From Verrucomicrobiota bacterium (GTDB lineage Bacteria; Verrucomicrobiota; Verrucomicrobiia; Opitutales; UBA2995), in contig JAQBYJ010000063.1 in NCBI GenBank assembly GCA_027622555.1, positions 1 to 33,215 of the forward strand: a stretch of 33,215 bases of DNA, given 5' to 3'. The notes beneath the pieces were generated by a model. It saw only the letters and a program-made list of their open reading frames with translations, made no database searches and was not told the DNA's origin. A program made the position numbers and the translations under genes. Position 1 is the stretch's first letter. Every line of letters starts with the position of its first letter. Positions 1 through 8,471 of this stretch are shown piece after piece.

Positions 1-36
1 GAACTAATCTTCCACACATACAATAATACAAAGCTT

Positions 37-558
37 CTAGCCTCTTGCACTTGTTAGTTGAATCCGCGACTTATTAAAACGTCCATAAAAGGTTTCTCCT
101 TTCAGTTCCTTGAATGGAGTGTCGACCAAATATTCTGCAGATATCGAAAAAAAGCAAACCGGAGCGCTCTCGAAAACTATACAAAACTTTTTTAAAAGCC
201 CTCCAAATGGTTCGCGATCGGCTTCGATCACGGATTGCTGATCTCGGTTAAAACTATCCAAAACAATAGCGATGACTCCGTACTCAACAATGGCGTTCCC
301 TTCAGCAATTCGCAAAAAGACCTCTCGCAGATAAATGTCGGGTAGGCCCTTGTGTTGCAAACAATCGATGTAAATCTTGCTCCTGTGGTACTTCTCAAGC
401 GTCGACGTCATGTCATGGAGATGAAACATCAATTGCCTGGAAGGCTCGGGTAACTCCTCACCAGTCAGGATCTTAAAGGCCGTCGCAGGAATAGCGCATT
501 CTTCAATAATGAAATGCCGCAGCGAGTCCGGCATACCTTGAACAATCACTTCGTTCAT
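37..558 (-). CDS. Chorismate lyase-like (UbiC/UTRA fold) protein
   Basis: The 173-residue product from the ATG at 558 resembles UbiC, which splits chorismate into 4-hydroxybenzoate and pyruvate. The order of motifs matches UbiC as I remember it: HDMTSTLEKYH, where UbiC has a DSMTKRFE-type segment; YLREVFLR, with the arginine expected to bind the carboxylate; REPFGGLL, where UbiC has a TPLGRYL-type segment; and YGRFNKSRI near the end. The frame is open upstream to 672, but that start lies inside the radical SAM gene. The ATG at 558 gives UbiC-like length (UbiC is about 165 aa) and sits 40 nt after the preceding stop. The usual C-terminal strand is missing: the protein stops at ...TSARG, and a neighbouring frame encodes a hydrophobic tail. 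True chorismate lyase activity is inference; other proteins share the fold. Confidence 0.6.
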   Translation of the reverse strand: MNEVIVQGMPDSLRHFIIEECAIPATAFKILTGEELPEPSRQLMFHLHDMTSTLEKYHRSKIYIDCLQHKGLPDIYLREVFLRIAEGNAIVEYGVIAIVLDSFNRDQQSVIEADREPFGGLLKKFCIVFESAPVCFFSISAEYLVDTPFKELKGETFYGRFNKSRIQLTSARG

Positions 559-598
559 AAGTGGTCGTGTGATCAGGGGAAAAAGTATTTCAGGGAAT

Positions 599-1933
599 CT
601 AAACGATTTGATTCGTCCGATGATGTTGCAGGAAAAAGTCGTGGAGGAGATTGTCCACGCAAAGAAGCCCATCGCGACTTAGTAGAACAGCGCCGTCCTT
701 AACCGCCAGCAAGCCTTCGTCGGATAGCCCAGCCAATTGCCCGGCAAAACGTTCTGCTATATTCACACCGAATTTCTTGGAAAAATAGTCGAGTTCAACA
801 TGACCCAGTTTCATCTGCAGAATAAACTCACGGATCATACGCTCTTCTTCATTGGTCCGAAAGGCACGTTTGAGAGGAAGTTTACCTGCGGCTATAGCTT
901 CGAGATAAGGTTCGATCTCGGTCATATTCTGGTAGTGAACACCTGCGGCATGCGAGAAGGAGGCCACGCCCAATCCAATGAGATCTGCCCCACTCCACAA
1001 TTCGTCACGATAGATAAACTTGGTTTTGTCCGGATTCTTGACTGCCGTGTAACCACTCGCGATGGTGTAGCCTGCACTTTCCAGGGCAGCAAACGCCTCC
1101 TTGACCCAACGACGTTTGGTCTCCCAATCTGCCACAGGTGCCACCAATTGGCCGCTGGCTTTCATCTCTTTATAGATCCCGGTATTGTAGGGAATCTCCA
1201 TCTGATAGATCGTTACACTATCGGGAGACAGCTCGATCGTTTGTTCGATGTTCTTCTGCCAATTCTCTTCGGTCTCCTCGAGCATACCGGCGATCAGGTC
1301 GATGTTGATCTGGTCGAACTTCTCAGCCTGAGCTCTTTCATAAGCCCGGAAGACTTCAGGTCCACGGTGGGCGCGACCGTTGATTTCTAAAATGTGGTCG
1401 TCGAAATTCTCAACACCCAGGCTTAGTCTCGTGACACCGATATCTTTAACCGCAGTCAGTTTGCTTGGATTCAAGGTCCCCGGCTCACATTCGAAAGCCA
1501 CTTCTTCCGCTTCGTCCCATGGAAGAATCGCTTTCATCTGGTCGGTAAGATCGCCTAGCTGCCTGGCGGACAAGTAAGAAGGCGTACCACCACCAAAATA
1601 AACAAAGTGTGGTTTACGGCCTCGAATCAACGGACGGTCCGCCATCGATTTCAATTCGGCAATCGTTCCGTCCAGGTATTCCTGAATCTGCTTCGCATTT
1701 TTATCGGTATAGACCCGGAAGTAGCAAAAGTGACATCGTTTGCGGCAAAAAGGGATGTGATGGTAAAGACCCAGCTTTGCATCGGGATTCGGCTCCGAGT
1801 TAAGCGCAATCTCCACCTCAACCGCTTGATCCTCCGACCAAAAAGAAAACGGAGGATAATTTGAAATAAAGTAATTGCCGGCCCTCGTGGAGGTCTTGGC
1901 AGTTTTAGTTGTTTCTGAAGGATTTTCTTCCAT
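599..1933 (-). CDS. Radical SAM protein, HemN/HemW (coproporphyrinogen III oxidase-like) family
   Basis: The 444-residue protein has the radical SAM cluster motif C63-x3-C67-x2-C70 (PFCRKRCHFC), preceded by the HemN-family HIPFC context. It is followed by YFGGGTPSYL, which is the GGGTP SAM-binding strand, then FECEPGT and RLSLGVENFD...INGRAHRG, all typical of the HemN/HemW family. It should bind a [4Fe-4S] cluster and cleave S-adenosylmethionine in the cytoplasm. The family includes oxygen-independent coproporphyrinogen oxidase, the haem chaperone HemW and class C radical SAM methyltransferases. The sequence alone does not decide among them; HCHFCYF instead of CxYCDF and the long N-terminal leader argue against ordinary HemW. 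It starts 17 nt after the PQQ lipoprotein gene and probably shares its transcript. The chorismate-lyase-like gene follows. Confidence 0.85.
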   Translation of the reverse strand: MEENPSETTKTAKTSTRAGNYFISNYPPFSFWSEDQAVEVEIALNSEPNPDAKLGLYHHIPFCRKRCHFCYFRVYTDKNAKQIQEYLDGTIAELKSMADRPLIRGRKPHFVYFGGGTPSYLSARQLGDLTDQMKAILPWDEAEEVAFECEPGTLNPSKLTAVKDIGVTRLSLGVENFDDHILEINGRAHRGPEVFRAYERAQAEKFDQINIDLIAGMLEETEENWQKNIEQTIELSPDSVTIYQMEIPYNTGIYKEMKASGQLVAPVADWETKRRWVKEAFAALESAGYTIASGYTAVKNPDKTKFIYRDELWSGADLIGLGVASFSHAAGVHYQNMTEIEPYLEAIAAGKLPLKRAFRTNEEERMIREFILQMKLGHVELDYFSKKFGVNIAERFAGQLAGLSDEGLLAVKDGAVLLSRDGLLCVDNLLHDFFLQHHRTNQIV

Positions 1934-1950
1934 GGTAGTTGGGCTTAATT

Positions 1951-3150
1951 TTATTGAACCGCAGTATCAACGGACTCTTTCAGGGCAAAAACAGTTCCAT
2001 CTTCTCCGCTAATGATGAGTGTGCCATAGCCGTACGACGGGGAGGCAATCAACCCTTCACCTAGATCCAGCCTCCAGATTTCCTCACCACTGTCGAGGTT
2101 TAAGGCATATACGCGCCCGTCACTCGATCCGGCAATAAGCCCATCATTAAAAACGATGGGCGAGCCTTCCACCCGCGCACCCGTTGGAAATTTCCAGGCT
2201 GATTCGCCCGTTTCCTGAACAATGGCATGCAAGTGTTTGTCGCGCGAACCGATAAACAACAGTTTGTCACTTACACCCGGTGAGCTGAAAAACGGCAGGT
2301 TTTTATCCTCGTAAACCCAGGCAATCATGCCGAGCTCCACGTCAAAAGCCACCACCTGGTTCGCATAATTCCCTGAATAAGCCATGTGCTTGTATGTGGC
2401 GATGGAGTTTACGATTTGAGAGTCATTGGGAATCTTATGCTCGAGGGAACCGTCCACCAGGTTCACTACATGCAGCTGAGCATCGCAGCCACCAAAGACC
2501 ACCCATTTGCCATCCACCACTGCAGGAGATCCATTAATAAAATCTTCCGTTTCGTAGCTCCAGATCCTAGAGCCATCTTTGGCATTGAGACAGCGAGTGG
2601 TACCATCGTATCCATTCACCAACACCCAATCACCTTCTCCATTGGGATTTGGGGTAACAATCGGTGCAGCACTTATTTTGTCCTCAGCTCCGAACCTCCA
2701 GGCTTCTTCTCCTGTCTCGATGTTCAGGGCATACAAGTTGCCGTCGTTGGATGGCAAAAACACAAGCTCTCCACTTACCGCCGCCGCCGCGGTGATGGCA
2801 TCGTCGGATGTGAACTTCCAGAGCACTTCGCCAGTAGTTCGGTCGAAGCACAAAAATTCTCCATACTCAGTCCCTACAAATACATGACGCTCGGTTACAA
2901 CAGCCTCAGCGGTGATCATCTTTCCTTCCGTATAGGTCCACACGATTTCCATAGGTCCGGGAATCGGCTCGGCGATGTGACCCGAAAGATGAGGTCCTCC
3001 GCGTGTCATGGACCAGGAAGTAGTTGAAACTCTTTGCGGAGGAGCAGGTTCGGCGAGAGGCTCGGCCAAATTCGCTTTTTTTCCGCAAGCCGTCAGGAAA
3101 ACCAGAACAAAAACCACTACCAAATATAGAACTGTCTTCGGTGAGGCCAA
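1951..3150 (-). CDS. PQQ-type beta-propeller lipoprotein (BamB-like)
   Basis: The 399-residue protein has a hydrophobic signal segment ending in the lipobox LTAC (C22), so it should be a periplasm-facing lipoprotein. At least six W-docking style blades are visible, for example TTGEVLW, ETGEEAW, KDGSRIW, ETGESAW and DSGEEIW, consistent with a seven- or eight-bladed PQQ_2/BamB propeller. The start is TTG at 3150: an in-frame stop lies two codons upstream and AAGGA sits 6 nt before the TTG. The leader carries a REP-type hairpin. BamB is a scaffold of the outer membrane protein assembly machine. This protein could play that role or be one of the expanded PQQ-like proteins common in Verrucomicrobiota. 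I see no proof that it binds PQQ. Confidence 0.85.
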   Translation of the reverse strand: MASPKTVLYLVVVFVLVFLTACGKKANLAEPLAEPAPPQRVSTTSWSMTRGGPHLSGHIAEPIPGPMEIVWTYTEGKMITAEAVVTERHVFVGTEYGEFLCFDRTTGEVLWKFTSDDAITAAAAVSGELVFLPSNDGNLYALNIETGEEAWRFGAEDKISAAPIVTPNPNGEGDWVLVNGYDGTTRCLNAKDGSRIWSYETEDFINGSPAVVDGKWVVFGGCDAQLHVVNLVDGSLEHKIPNDSQIVNSIATYKHMAYSGNYANQVVAFDVELGMIAWVYEDKNLPFFSSPGVSDKLLFIGSRDKHLHAIVQETGESAWKFPTGARVEGSPIVFNDGLIAGSSDGRVYALNLDSGEEIWRLDLGEGLIASPSYGYGTLIISGEDGTVFALKESVDTAVQ

Positions 3151-3175
3151 AACTTATCCTTTCGAAAGCGTTACT

Positions 3176-3243
3176 GTAGGAGCCAGCTTGCTGGCGAAAC
3201 AAAGGTTTTCGAATCTAGAAATCGCCAGCAAGCTGTCTCCTAC
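3176..3243. repeat. REP-type inverted pair (REPIN-like hairpin)
   Basis: Two 22-nt arms (3176-3197 and 3222-3243) are inverted repeats with one mismatch, separated by 24 nt. The left arm begins GTAGGAGCCAGCTTGCTGG. The same core occurs at 24523 and 26087, so this is a dispersed repeat, not merely a local terminator. It lies between the alcohol dehydrogenase stop and the start of the PQQ lipoprotein, where a transcript hairpin could protect the 3' end of the upstream message or lower read-through. Confidence 0.8.
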
Positions 3244-3272
3244 ATTTAAATATCCAATCATCATCTCTCAAC

Positions 3273-4421
3273 TTAAGCGGGTTCCGGCAACGCGAATGCG
3301 GCCCGATACAAATCCACAAAGTCTTCTATGGAAACGGCCCGAGGATTGAAATTTCCCGTCCACTGCTGAGCGGCCTCCTCAGCCAGTTGTTGGAGTTCTT
3401 CCTCGTCTGCATTGAATTCAAGTTGCTTCATCCTTCCGGTCAAATCGCTGACCCATTCAATCAGAGGTTTGGAACTCACATCCAATTCCTGCAAAATGTT
3501 TGAATATCGAGCATACACTTTGGCCGATCTTTTGTCTTCTGCATTAAATCGCATCACGTGGGGCAACATCATGGCAACCGCACGACCGTGAATCACATTG
3601 TGCCGTGAGGTAAGAGGATTTGCAGAAGCGTGAGCAGCACCCAGCATACTATTCTCAATGGCCAAGCCGCTCAAGGCAGCACCCAAAAGCATATGACCTC
3701 GGTCATCACCCTGAGGATTGCAATCAACGATATCGTCGATCGCTCGAACGATGTGTCGAAAGGCCGCCTCCGAATACATGGTTGAGAGCTCGGTACGCTT
3801 GGTGGAAACGGCTGATTCAAGAGCATGCGCTAAAGCATCGACCCCCGTTTGAACCGCAACTGAACGCGGTTGACTATCGGTAATATCCGGATCGAGGATC
3901 GCCACGCGTGCCAGAACCTTTGGATCACCACAGGCCATTTTCTCATGACTACCATCACGACTTACCAAAGCATAGGACTGACATTCACTTCCAGTGCCCG
4001 CAGTCGTTGGAATGGCTATAAAAGGTAAGAGCGGTTTTGTAGCTTTTCCATAACCATGGTAATCGGCCATACGACCACCATTGGTCAGCAAAAAGTTACA
4101 GGCCTTCGCCGTATCCATACTGCTGCCACCACCAAGGGCGACAAATCCATCAAACTCAATTTCTTGAGCAAAGGTGCAGCATGCAGCGGCATCGCTTTCC
4201 GTTGGATTCTCGCTGACAGCATCATAAATCGTAACACCGATGCCTTCCTTTTCGAGCAGAGAACTCACCGTGGAAGCGTGACCAGCTTTCACAATGCCTG
4301 CATCAGTAACCAGCAAAACCGATTTGACTCCCAACTCGCGAACAGCGGTGGGGAGCTCCTTCAGGACACCATTTCCAAAGATGAGCTTTGGTGAGGGTCT
4401 GGAAACAAAAGGATCAACCAT
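3273..4421 (-). CDS. Iron-containing alcohol dehydrogenase
   Basis: The 382-residue cytoplasmic enzyme belongs to the group III (iron-containing) alcohol dehydrogenases. GGGSSMDTAKA at 97-107 is the NAD(P)-binding loop. The metal ligands fit D195 and H199 (GVDALAHALES), H264 (GAAHASANPL) and H278 (VIHGRA). Length is normal for the family. It starts one nucleotide after the stop of the aldehyde dehydrogenase-like gene (TAG-T-ATG), so the two are translationally coupled. It therefore probably interconverts the aldehyde made or used by that partner and the matching alcohol. Substrate cannot be read from sequence. Confidence 0.92.
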   Translation of the reverse strand: MVDPFVSRPSPKLIFGNGVLKELPTAVRELGVKSVLLVTDAGIVKAGHASTVSSLLEKEGIGVTIYDAVSENPTESDAAACCTFAQEIEFDGFVALGGGSSMDTAKACNFLLTNGGRMADYHGYGKATKPLLPFIAIPTTAGTGSECQSYALVSRDGSHEKMACGDPKVLARVAILDPDITDSQPRSVAVQTGVDALAHALESAVSTKRTELSTMYSEAAFRHIVRAIDDIVDCNPQGDDRGHMLLGAALSGLAIENSMLGAAHASANPLTSRHNVIHGRAVAMMLPHVMRFNAEDKRSAKVYARYSNILQELDVSSKPLIEWVSDLTGRMKQLEFNADEEELQQLAEEAAQQWTGNFNPRAVSIEDFVDLYRAAFALPEPA

Positions 4422-4422
4422 A

Positions 4423-5865
4423 CTATTTTTCCAAGGTGATCAAATCCCCTTGAAGCGCACGTCGTCGGTAGAGGAATTCAAAAATGTTACCCTCGTGAGG
4501 TTGCTCCCACTGAACGCGGTTTGTCGGATAGGGACCGATGTTCAGGCGTTCGATGTTGGTGCTTGTCATCAGATCAACAGTCCATTCCTGGTTCGCGGTA
4601 AAGGCTGAAACCACCAGAGTCTCACCAATGGTATCGAGCATTTCGTTTTGAGGAACTTCCACGATACTGGCAAACGGGAACATAAACTCGGTATTGGCCA
4701 GAGGATGATCCTTATCTTCGCAAAGAATGAGCGTAGGGCTCAGGAAGGTCTGGCCGTATTTCTCAACCAGACGAGGTCCTTCGCGGTATTGAGCTGTCAG
4801 ATCGACCGCACCAGGAGTTTTTAAATGCTCGTCGATCAATTCATCGATCGCCTTGGCAAAGTCGGTGTTGGCAAAGCCGCAGACCAGGGCATCTGGATGA
4901 TCGCGCGGAAGGGGCACGATCGCTGCCAATTTCCTGGCCAGAGCATGACCCACTTCATCCGCGTTTTTCGGAACGAGTACACCGGAAGCATTGATACAGC
5001 TTCGTCCACCGTTGGCGGAAACGGATTGAACGATGACATCCAGGTTTTCTTCCCAGTTATCTATAAAATCATCACCTATGAGCACCTTGCTGCGACCGGA
5101 ACCGTGCACCTGAATGCTTCGATACGGCGCGTACTGCTTCACCGTTTTGTCGGAGCCAAAAGCCACTCCACGACCCGTTTCGAAAAGCAGCGTGTTTCCA
5201 CCTTCGTGCGTCGTAGGATAAAAACCGAATCCCTCGGAAGGGAACCCCGCTGCAATCATCGCCTGGATGATGCGGAATGGTGTAAACGGATCTTCACGTC
5301 CTGGTTTTAAAACAACAGGAATTTTCAGCACGGGAGCAGGGAGCCAAAGTGAATTTACTCCAGGGGAGTTACTCGGAAGAAGAACACCGAGACTTTTGGT
5401 CTGAGGAAAGAAATTCACGTCGATTCCACCCTGATTTACATAACCATCGTCAAACAGAGAAAGCGGCATTCCTCGGGTCAGACCAGCAAGAATAGCGCGA
5501 ATGTTTGCCATGGCTTCATAGACCTTGCCCATGTTTAAACGACAAAGGCTGTGGGGGAGACCCGTAGAAAGTGAAAGAGCGGCAGCATAGTCTTCCGGAC
5601 TTTGCACCTCGTCGCCCATGCCCCAGGGCAGTTCGCCATTTAGAAAAAGCTCCGCAGCCTTCTCACAATAATCGGCAAGCGTCTCACAGGGAATGGCCTG
5701 GAGGGCGGCTACGGATTTATCAATTCCCAATAAATCGCGTCGGATAATTCCAGGATTAACCACACTTACTTCAATGGGCTTTCCGGCGCTTTCCAACTCC
5801 GTAGTGTCCAAGCTTTGGTACGCCTTTCCGAGGCGAAAGACTGGGATATGAATCGTATCGCTCAT
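4423..5865 (-). CDS. ALDH-superfamily acyl reductase / aldehyde dehydrogenase (GriC/LuxC-like)
   Basis: The 480-residue protein has the ALDH fold. PSNSPGVNSLWLPAPVL and VVLKPGREDPFTPF (about 164-196) form the nucleotide-binding region, and ANGGRSCINASG contains the catalytic cysteine C290. Divergence from ordinary ALDHs and its place directly after an adenylate-forming ligase suggest a reductase acting on an activated carboxylate. Two-component carboxylic acid reductases (GriC/GriD in grixazone synthesis) and LuxC/LuxE work this way. This direction is inference: oxidation of an aldehyde is also possible. It lies 17 nt after the ligase gene and 1 nt before the Fe-ADH gene. Confidence 0.8.
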   Translation of the reverse strand: MSDTIHIPVFRLGKAYQSLDTTELESAGKPIEVSVVNPGIIRRDLLGIDKSVAALQAIPCETLADYCEKAAELFLNGELPWGMGDEVQSPEDYAAALSLSTGLPHSLCRLNMGKVYEAMANIRAILAGLTRGMPLSLFDDGYVNQGGIDVNFFPQTKSLGVLLPSNSPGVNSLWLPAPVLKIPVVLKPGREDPFTPFRIIQAMIAAGFPSEGFGFYPTTHEGGNTLLFETGRGVAFGSDKTVKQYAPYRSIQVHGSGRSKVLIGDDFIDNWEENLDVIVQSVSANGGRSCINASGVLVPKNADEVGHALARKLAAIVPLPRDHPDALVCGFANTDFAKAIDELIDEHLKTPGAVDLTAQYREGPRLVEKYGQTFLSPTLILCEDKDHPLANTEFMFPFASIVEVPQNEMLDTIGETLVVSAFTANQEWTVDLMTSTNIERLNIGPYPTNRVQWEQPHEGNIFEFLYRRRALQGDLITLEK

Positions 5866-5882
5866 AACAAACTCAGGTTAAA

Positions 5883-6956
5883 TTAATAAACGCCTTCAAT
5901 CACTGTCTTTGTGCCGGACTGGAAGGGACGAACATCCCCTACTCCATCCCACGCAAATTCATCGCAAGGCTTACGACGAATCGCTTCATCTCTTTCGAGG
6001 AAACGTGGTACGAAAAATTCCTTGGTCATGGTGGTCAATTCCACCCGCCCGTATTCGTCATAGTCGACAACCTCATCAGGATTATCCGGCTCAACTACCC
6101 GAAGTACCGCACGTGGCTCAGGAGCATAATACGTGATGCTGTAGTTATCCTCGGGAACGAGCTTCTTACTGATCGCCAATCCCATAAGAGTGTTTCCATA
6201 AGTCGGAGCAAAATTGATCTGACCTTCGAGGACTTCCTCGTTGATGAAGCGTACGTATTGCGGGGTCATCGTGGTTCCTCCGGCAAACACACCTTTAAGT
6301 CCGGCTTTCACAAGCGACATGCGCTCGGCCAGACTCTCAAGAAGTTTAGGTGTAGTGAACATACACTGAATATTTCGGTGACGCAAAATCGCTGAAGCCT
6401 GGTCGATGACGTGTTCCTGATAGAGTTTGGCCATAGGAATCTCGCCCATGCCAATCAGACGTTTCACCCAACGAGGATCCAGATCGATATGGTAACAGGA
6501 TCCTCCGCGGTAGGCAGCCAGATGCTCGATCGCCAACCGCAGGCGACGTGGGCCCGTGGGACCTACCATCAACCAATTGGAACCCTTCGGGAAAAAGTCG
6601 TCGCTGTAGTGGTCACTGAATTCTTCATAATCGTGTTTGTAATCGTCCCAACCGATACGCTGCTTGGGCATACCGGTTGTTCCACCGGTTTCAAACACGT
6701 TGTATGGACGACCTGCATATGCTTTTGGAATAAAGCGTTCGGGCATTTCCTTGCGTAATGTATCGTCGTCAAAGTGATCAAACTTCAGAATGTCTGCAAA
6801 ACACTTTACTTCCTCGAGCGGATTCCAATCAGATTTGCTAGCCCAATCCAGCCAGTAATCGCATCCCGTCTCAGGCGAGAAATGCCATTTAATAATTTCC
6901 CGCACGCGGGCATCACGCGCTTCATTCGCGCCGTTTACGTCTAGTGATGAACTCAT
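5883..6956 (-). CDS. AMP-forming carboxylate ligase, PaaK/LuxE/GriD-like, no C-terminal lid domain
   Basis: The 357-residue protein carries the adenylate-forming P-loop ETGGTTGMPK at about 89-98, a FAPTYGNTLMG segment equivalent to the A5 motif, and a terminal VGDVRPF resembling the GD motif that precedes the hinge. It is shorter than PaaK-type CoA ligases (about 430 aa). It ends close to that hinge, so the mobile C-terminal domain is absent, as in LuxE. It likely activates a carboxylic acid as acyl-AMP and hands it to a thiol, perhaps the catalytic cysteine of the ALDH-like neighbour. The symporter gene ends 3 nt upstream, so uptake and activation are probably co-expressed. The substrate is unknown; an aryl acid is one guess. 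Confidence 0.75.
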   Translation of the reverse strand: MSSSLDVNGANEARDARVREIIKWHFSPETGCDYWLDWASKSDWNPLEEVKCFADILKFDHFDDDTLRKEMPERFIPKAYAGRPYNVFETGGTTGMPKQRIGWDDYKHDYEEFSDHYSDDFFPKGSNWLMVGPTGPRRLRLAIEHLAAYRGGSCYHIDLDPRWVKRLIGMGEIPMAKLYQEHVIDQASAILRHRNIQCMFTTPKLLESLAERMSLVKAGLKGVFAGGTTMTPQYVRFINEEVLEGQINFAPTYGNTLMGLAISKKLVPEDNYSITYYAPEPRAVLRVVEPDNPDEVVDYDEYGRVELTTMTKEFFVPRFLERDEAIRRKPCDEFAWDGVGDVRPFQSGTKTVIEGVY

Positions 6957-6959
6957 AAA

Positions 6960-8471
6960 TTATTTAGAAGGAAAGAATTTCTTAAGCGTGTCTGCTGATG
7001 GAACTTTGGTCGCCAGCGAAACCGCCACCAAGGTAACAGCACAGGTAGCAAACATTGCTACGACGGGCATCATTCCCCCAACCGCGTAGGCACCATTCGA
7101 GCCATAGCCCGAATTCCTGAAAAGAATAAACCAGCATACTGCCGTCGCAATAACGGCAGCATAAGCGCCTAGTTTTGTAGCTCGTTTCCAATAAATCGCT
7201 GCAAAAACTAAAGGGAATAATGAAGCGTAGCCGCTGAAACACCAAATCCCCAAGGTGAAAACCGACCGCGATTCAGCCAATGAAAAGAGAAAGGTAACCA
7301 ACACGATAAAGGAAATGAATCCGCGAGCCAACCACACCATGGCTGTATCGGAGAATCGATTCTTTCCAAACGAATGCGCAACAATGTCTCTCGTGAACAT
7401 GGTTCCCACAGACACAAATTGTGAATCGAGTGATGACATGATTGCCGCTAGCACACCAGCACTTACAAGACCGGCAATTATAGGCGTCGACAACTTGCCG
7501 ACCATGATTCCCAACACCGCATTCGGAACGGCTCCCGGCGGAATAATTGGGGTTTGCGTTCCGGGCATCAGTGCACCCGTCGCCCAGTAGCCAATCAAGA
7601 TACAGGGAATCCAGGTGACCATGATACTAAGCGGGTGAGCGATCAGCATGAACTTGAAATTCTTCGAGGACTTCGAGGTAAGGAAATTTTGGAACAGGTG
7701 GGGAAACATACCCACTGAGAGCGGAATAAACAAATAGGTAAAGAACTGCAGCTCCGAAATGTTACCCTGACGAACCGCTTTGGCGGGATTGGCCATTTCT
7801 GATGCGGCAGAAAACCCTCCCAGTTTGGATGAGATGAGAATGAAGGCGACGACTCCCATCACCATAAAGATGATCGTTTGAAAGGTATTGGCCCAGGCGG
7901 CTGATCGCACCCCCCCCATAAATATATAAGAGAGGACGACGCCACAGATAACCAGTGAAGTTAGCCAGGGCGGAACTGCACCTCCGGTTGAGGCAAACAC
8001 ATCGGGAAAAGCTCCGCGGGTTACTCCCCCGATAAATGAACCGGCACCTAGTAAACCTACCAGGAGATAGGGAATGATAAGGCCAACCAAAATGGGAAAT
8101 AACAAGTAGCCCAATCCATTACTTTCAAACCGGTCCCGGAAAAGTTCGATCTGGGTCATGTAGCCATTACGCTTACCCAGAGACCAGAGGCGTAGCCCAA
8201 TCAAAAAGAAAACCGCAGAATGGACCAAGGCTGAGGACGAGGCCATTTTACCAAAAGTAGCAACACCCAGGTGGAAAGCTTCGCCCGTACTTCCGACCAT
8301 GGCAAATGCGGTCATTGTCGTTCCAAAGACTGACATGAAAAGGACAAAGGGTCCAATAGAGCGACTGGCCACAAAGAAATCAGCCGCACCACCTCTAAAG
8401 AACTTTTTGCTAACGACCCCTAGGCCAATGAGAATGACCAAATAAATACAAATAATTACAACCTGAGTCAT
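6960..8471 (-). CDS. Sodium/solute symporter (SSS family)
   Basis: The 503-residue integral inner-membrane protein has about 13 hydrophobic segments. It opens with a transmembrane helix followed by FFVASRSIGPFVLFMSVFGTTMTAFAMVGSTG, typical of the first helices of SSS transporters (PanF/acetate-permease side of the family). A later GLVSAGVLAAIMSSLDSQFVSVGTMFTRDI matches the conserved region around helix 8. It should couple sodium entry to uptake of a small, probably acidic solute. Its ATG overlaps the stop of the DUF3311 gene by ATGA, and the ligase begins 3 nt downstream. The operon position suggests it imports the substrate of the ligase. Confidence 0.9.
   Translation of the reverse strand: MTQVVIICIYLVILIGLGVVSKKFFRGGAADFFVASRSIGPFVLFMSVFGTTMTAFAMVGSTGEAFHLGVATFGKMASSSALVHSAVFFLIGLRLWSLGKRNGYMTQIELFRDRFESNGLGYLLFPILVGLIIPYLLVGLLGAGSFIGGVTRGAFPDVFASTGGAVPPWLTSLVICGVVLSYIFMGGVRSAAWANTFQTIIFMVMGVVAFILISSKLGGFSAASEMANPAKAVRQGNISELQFFTYLFIPLSVGMFPHLFQNFLTSKSSKNFKFMLIAHPLSIMVTWIPCILIGYWATGALMPGTQTPIIPPGAVPNAVLGIMVGKLSTPIIAGLVSAGVLAAIMSSLDSQFVSVGTMFTRDIVAHSFGKNRFSDTAMVWLARGFISFIVLVTFLFSLAESRSVFTLGIWCFSGYASLFPLVFAAIYWKRATKLGAYAAVIATAVCWFILFRNSGYGSNGAYAVGGMMPVVAMFATCAVTLVAVSLATKVPSADTLKKFFPSK

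Noticed and set aside
2906-3202. Overlapping reading frame opposite the REP hairpin
   Set aside because: It lies in another frame of the PQQ lipoprotein gene, has no recognisable domain, and its composition looks like a shadow frame.
3176-3243. Simple Rho-independent terminator of the alcohol dehydrogenase
   Set aside because: The arms match repeats elsewhere in the window and no U-tract follows the stem on the minus strand, so a REP-type element explains it better.
4423-6956. Bioluminescence (lux) operon
   Set aside because: The ligase and reductase resemble LuxE and LuxC in outline, but luciferase subunits and LuxD are absent, and the order fits aryl or acyl acid reduction more generally.
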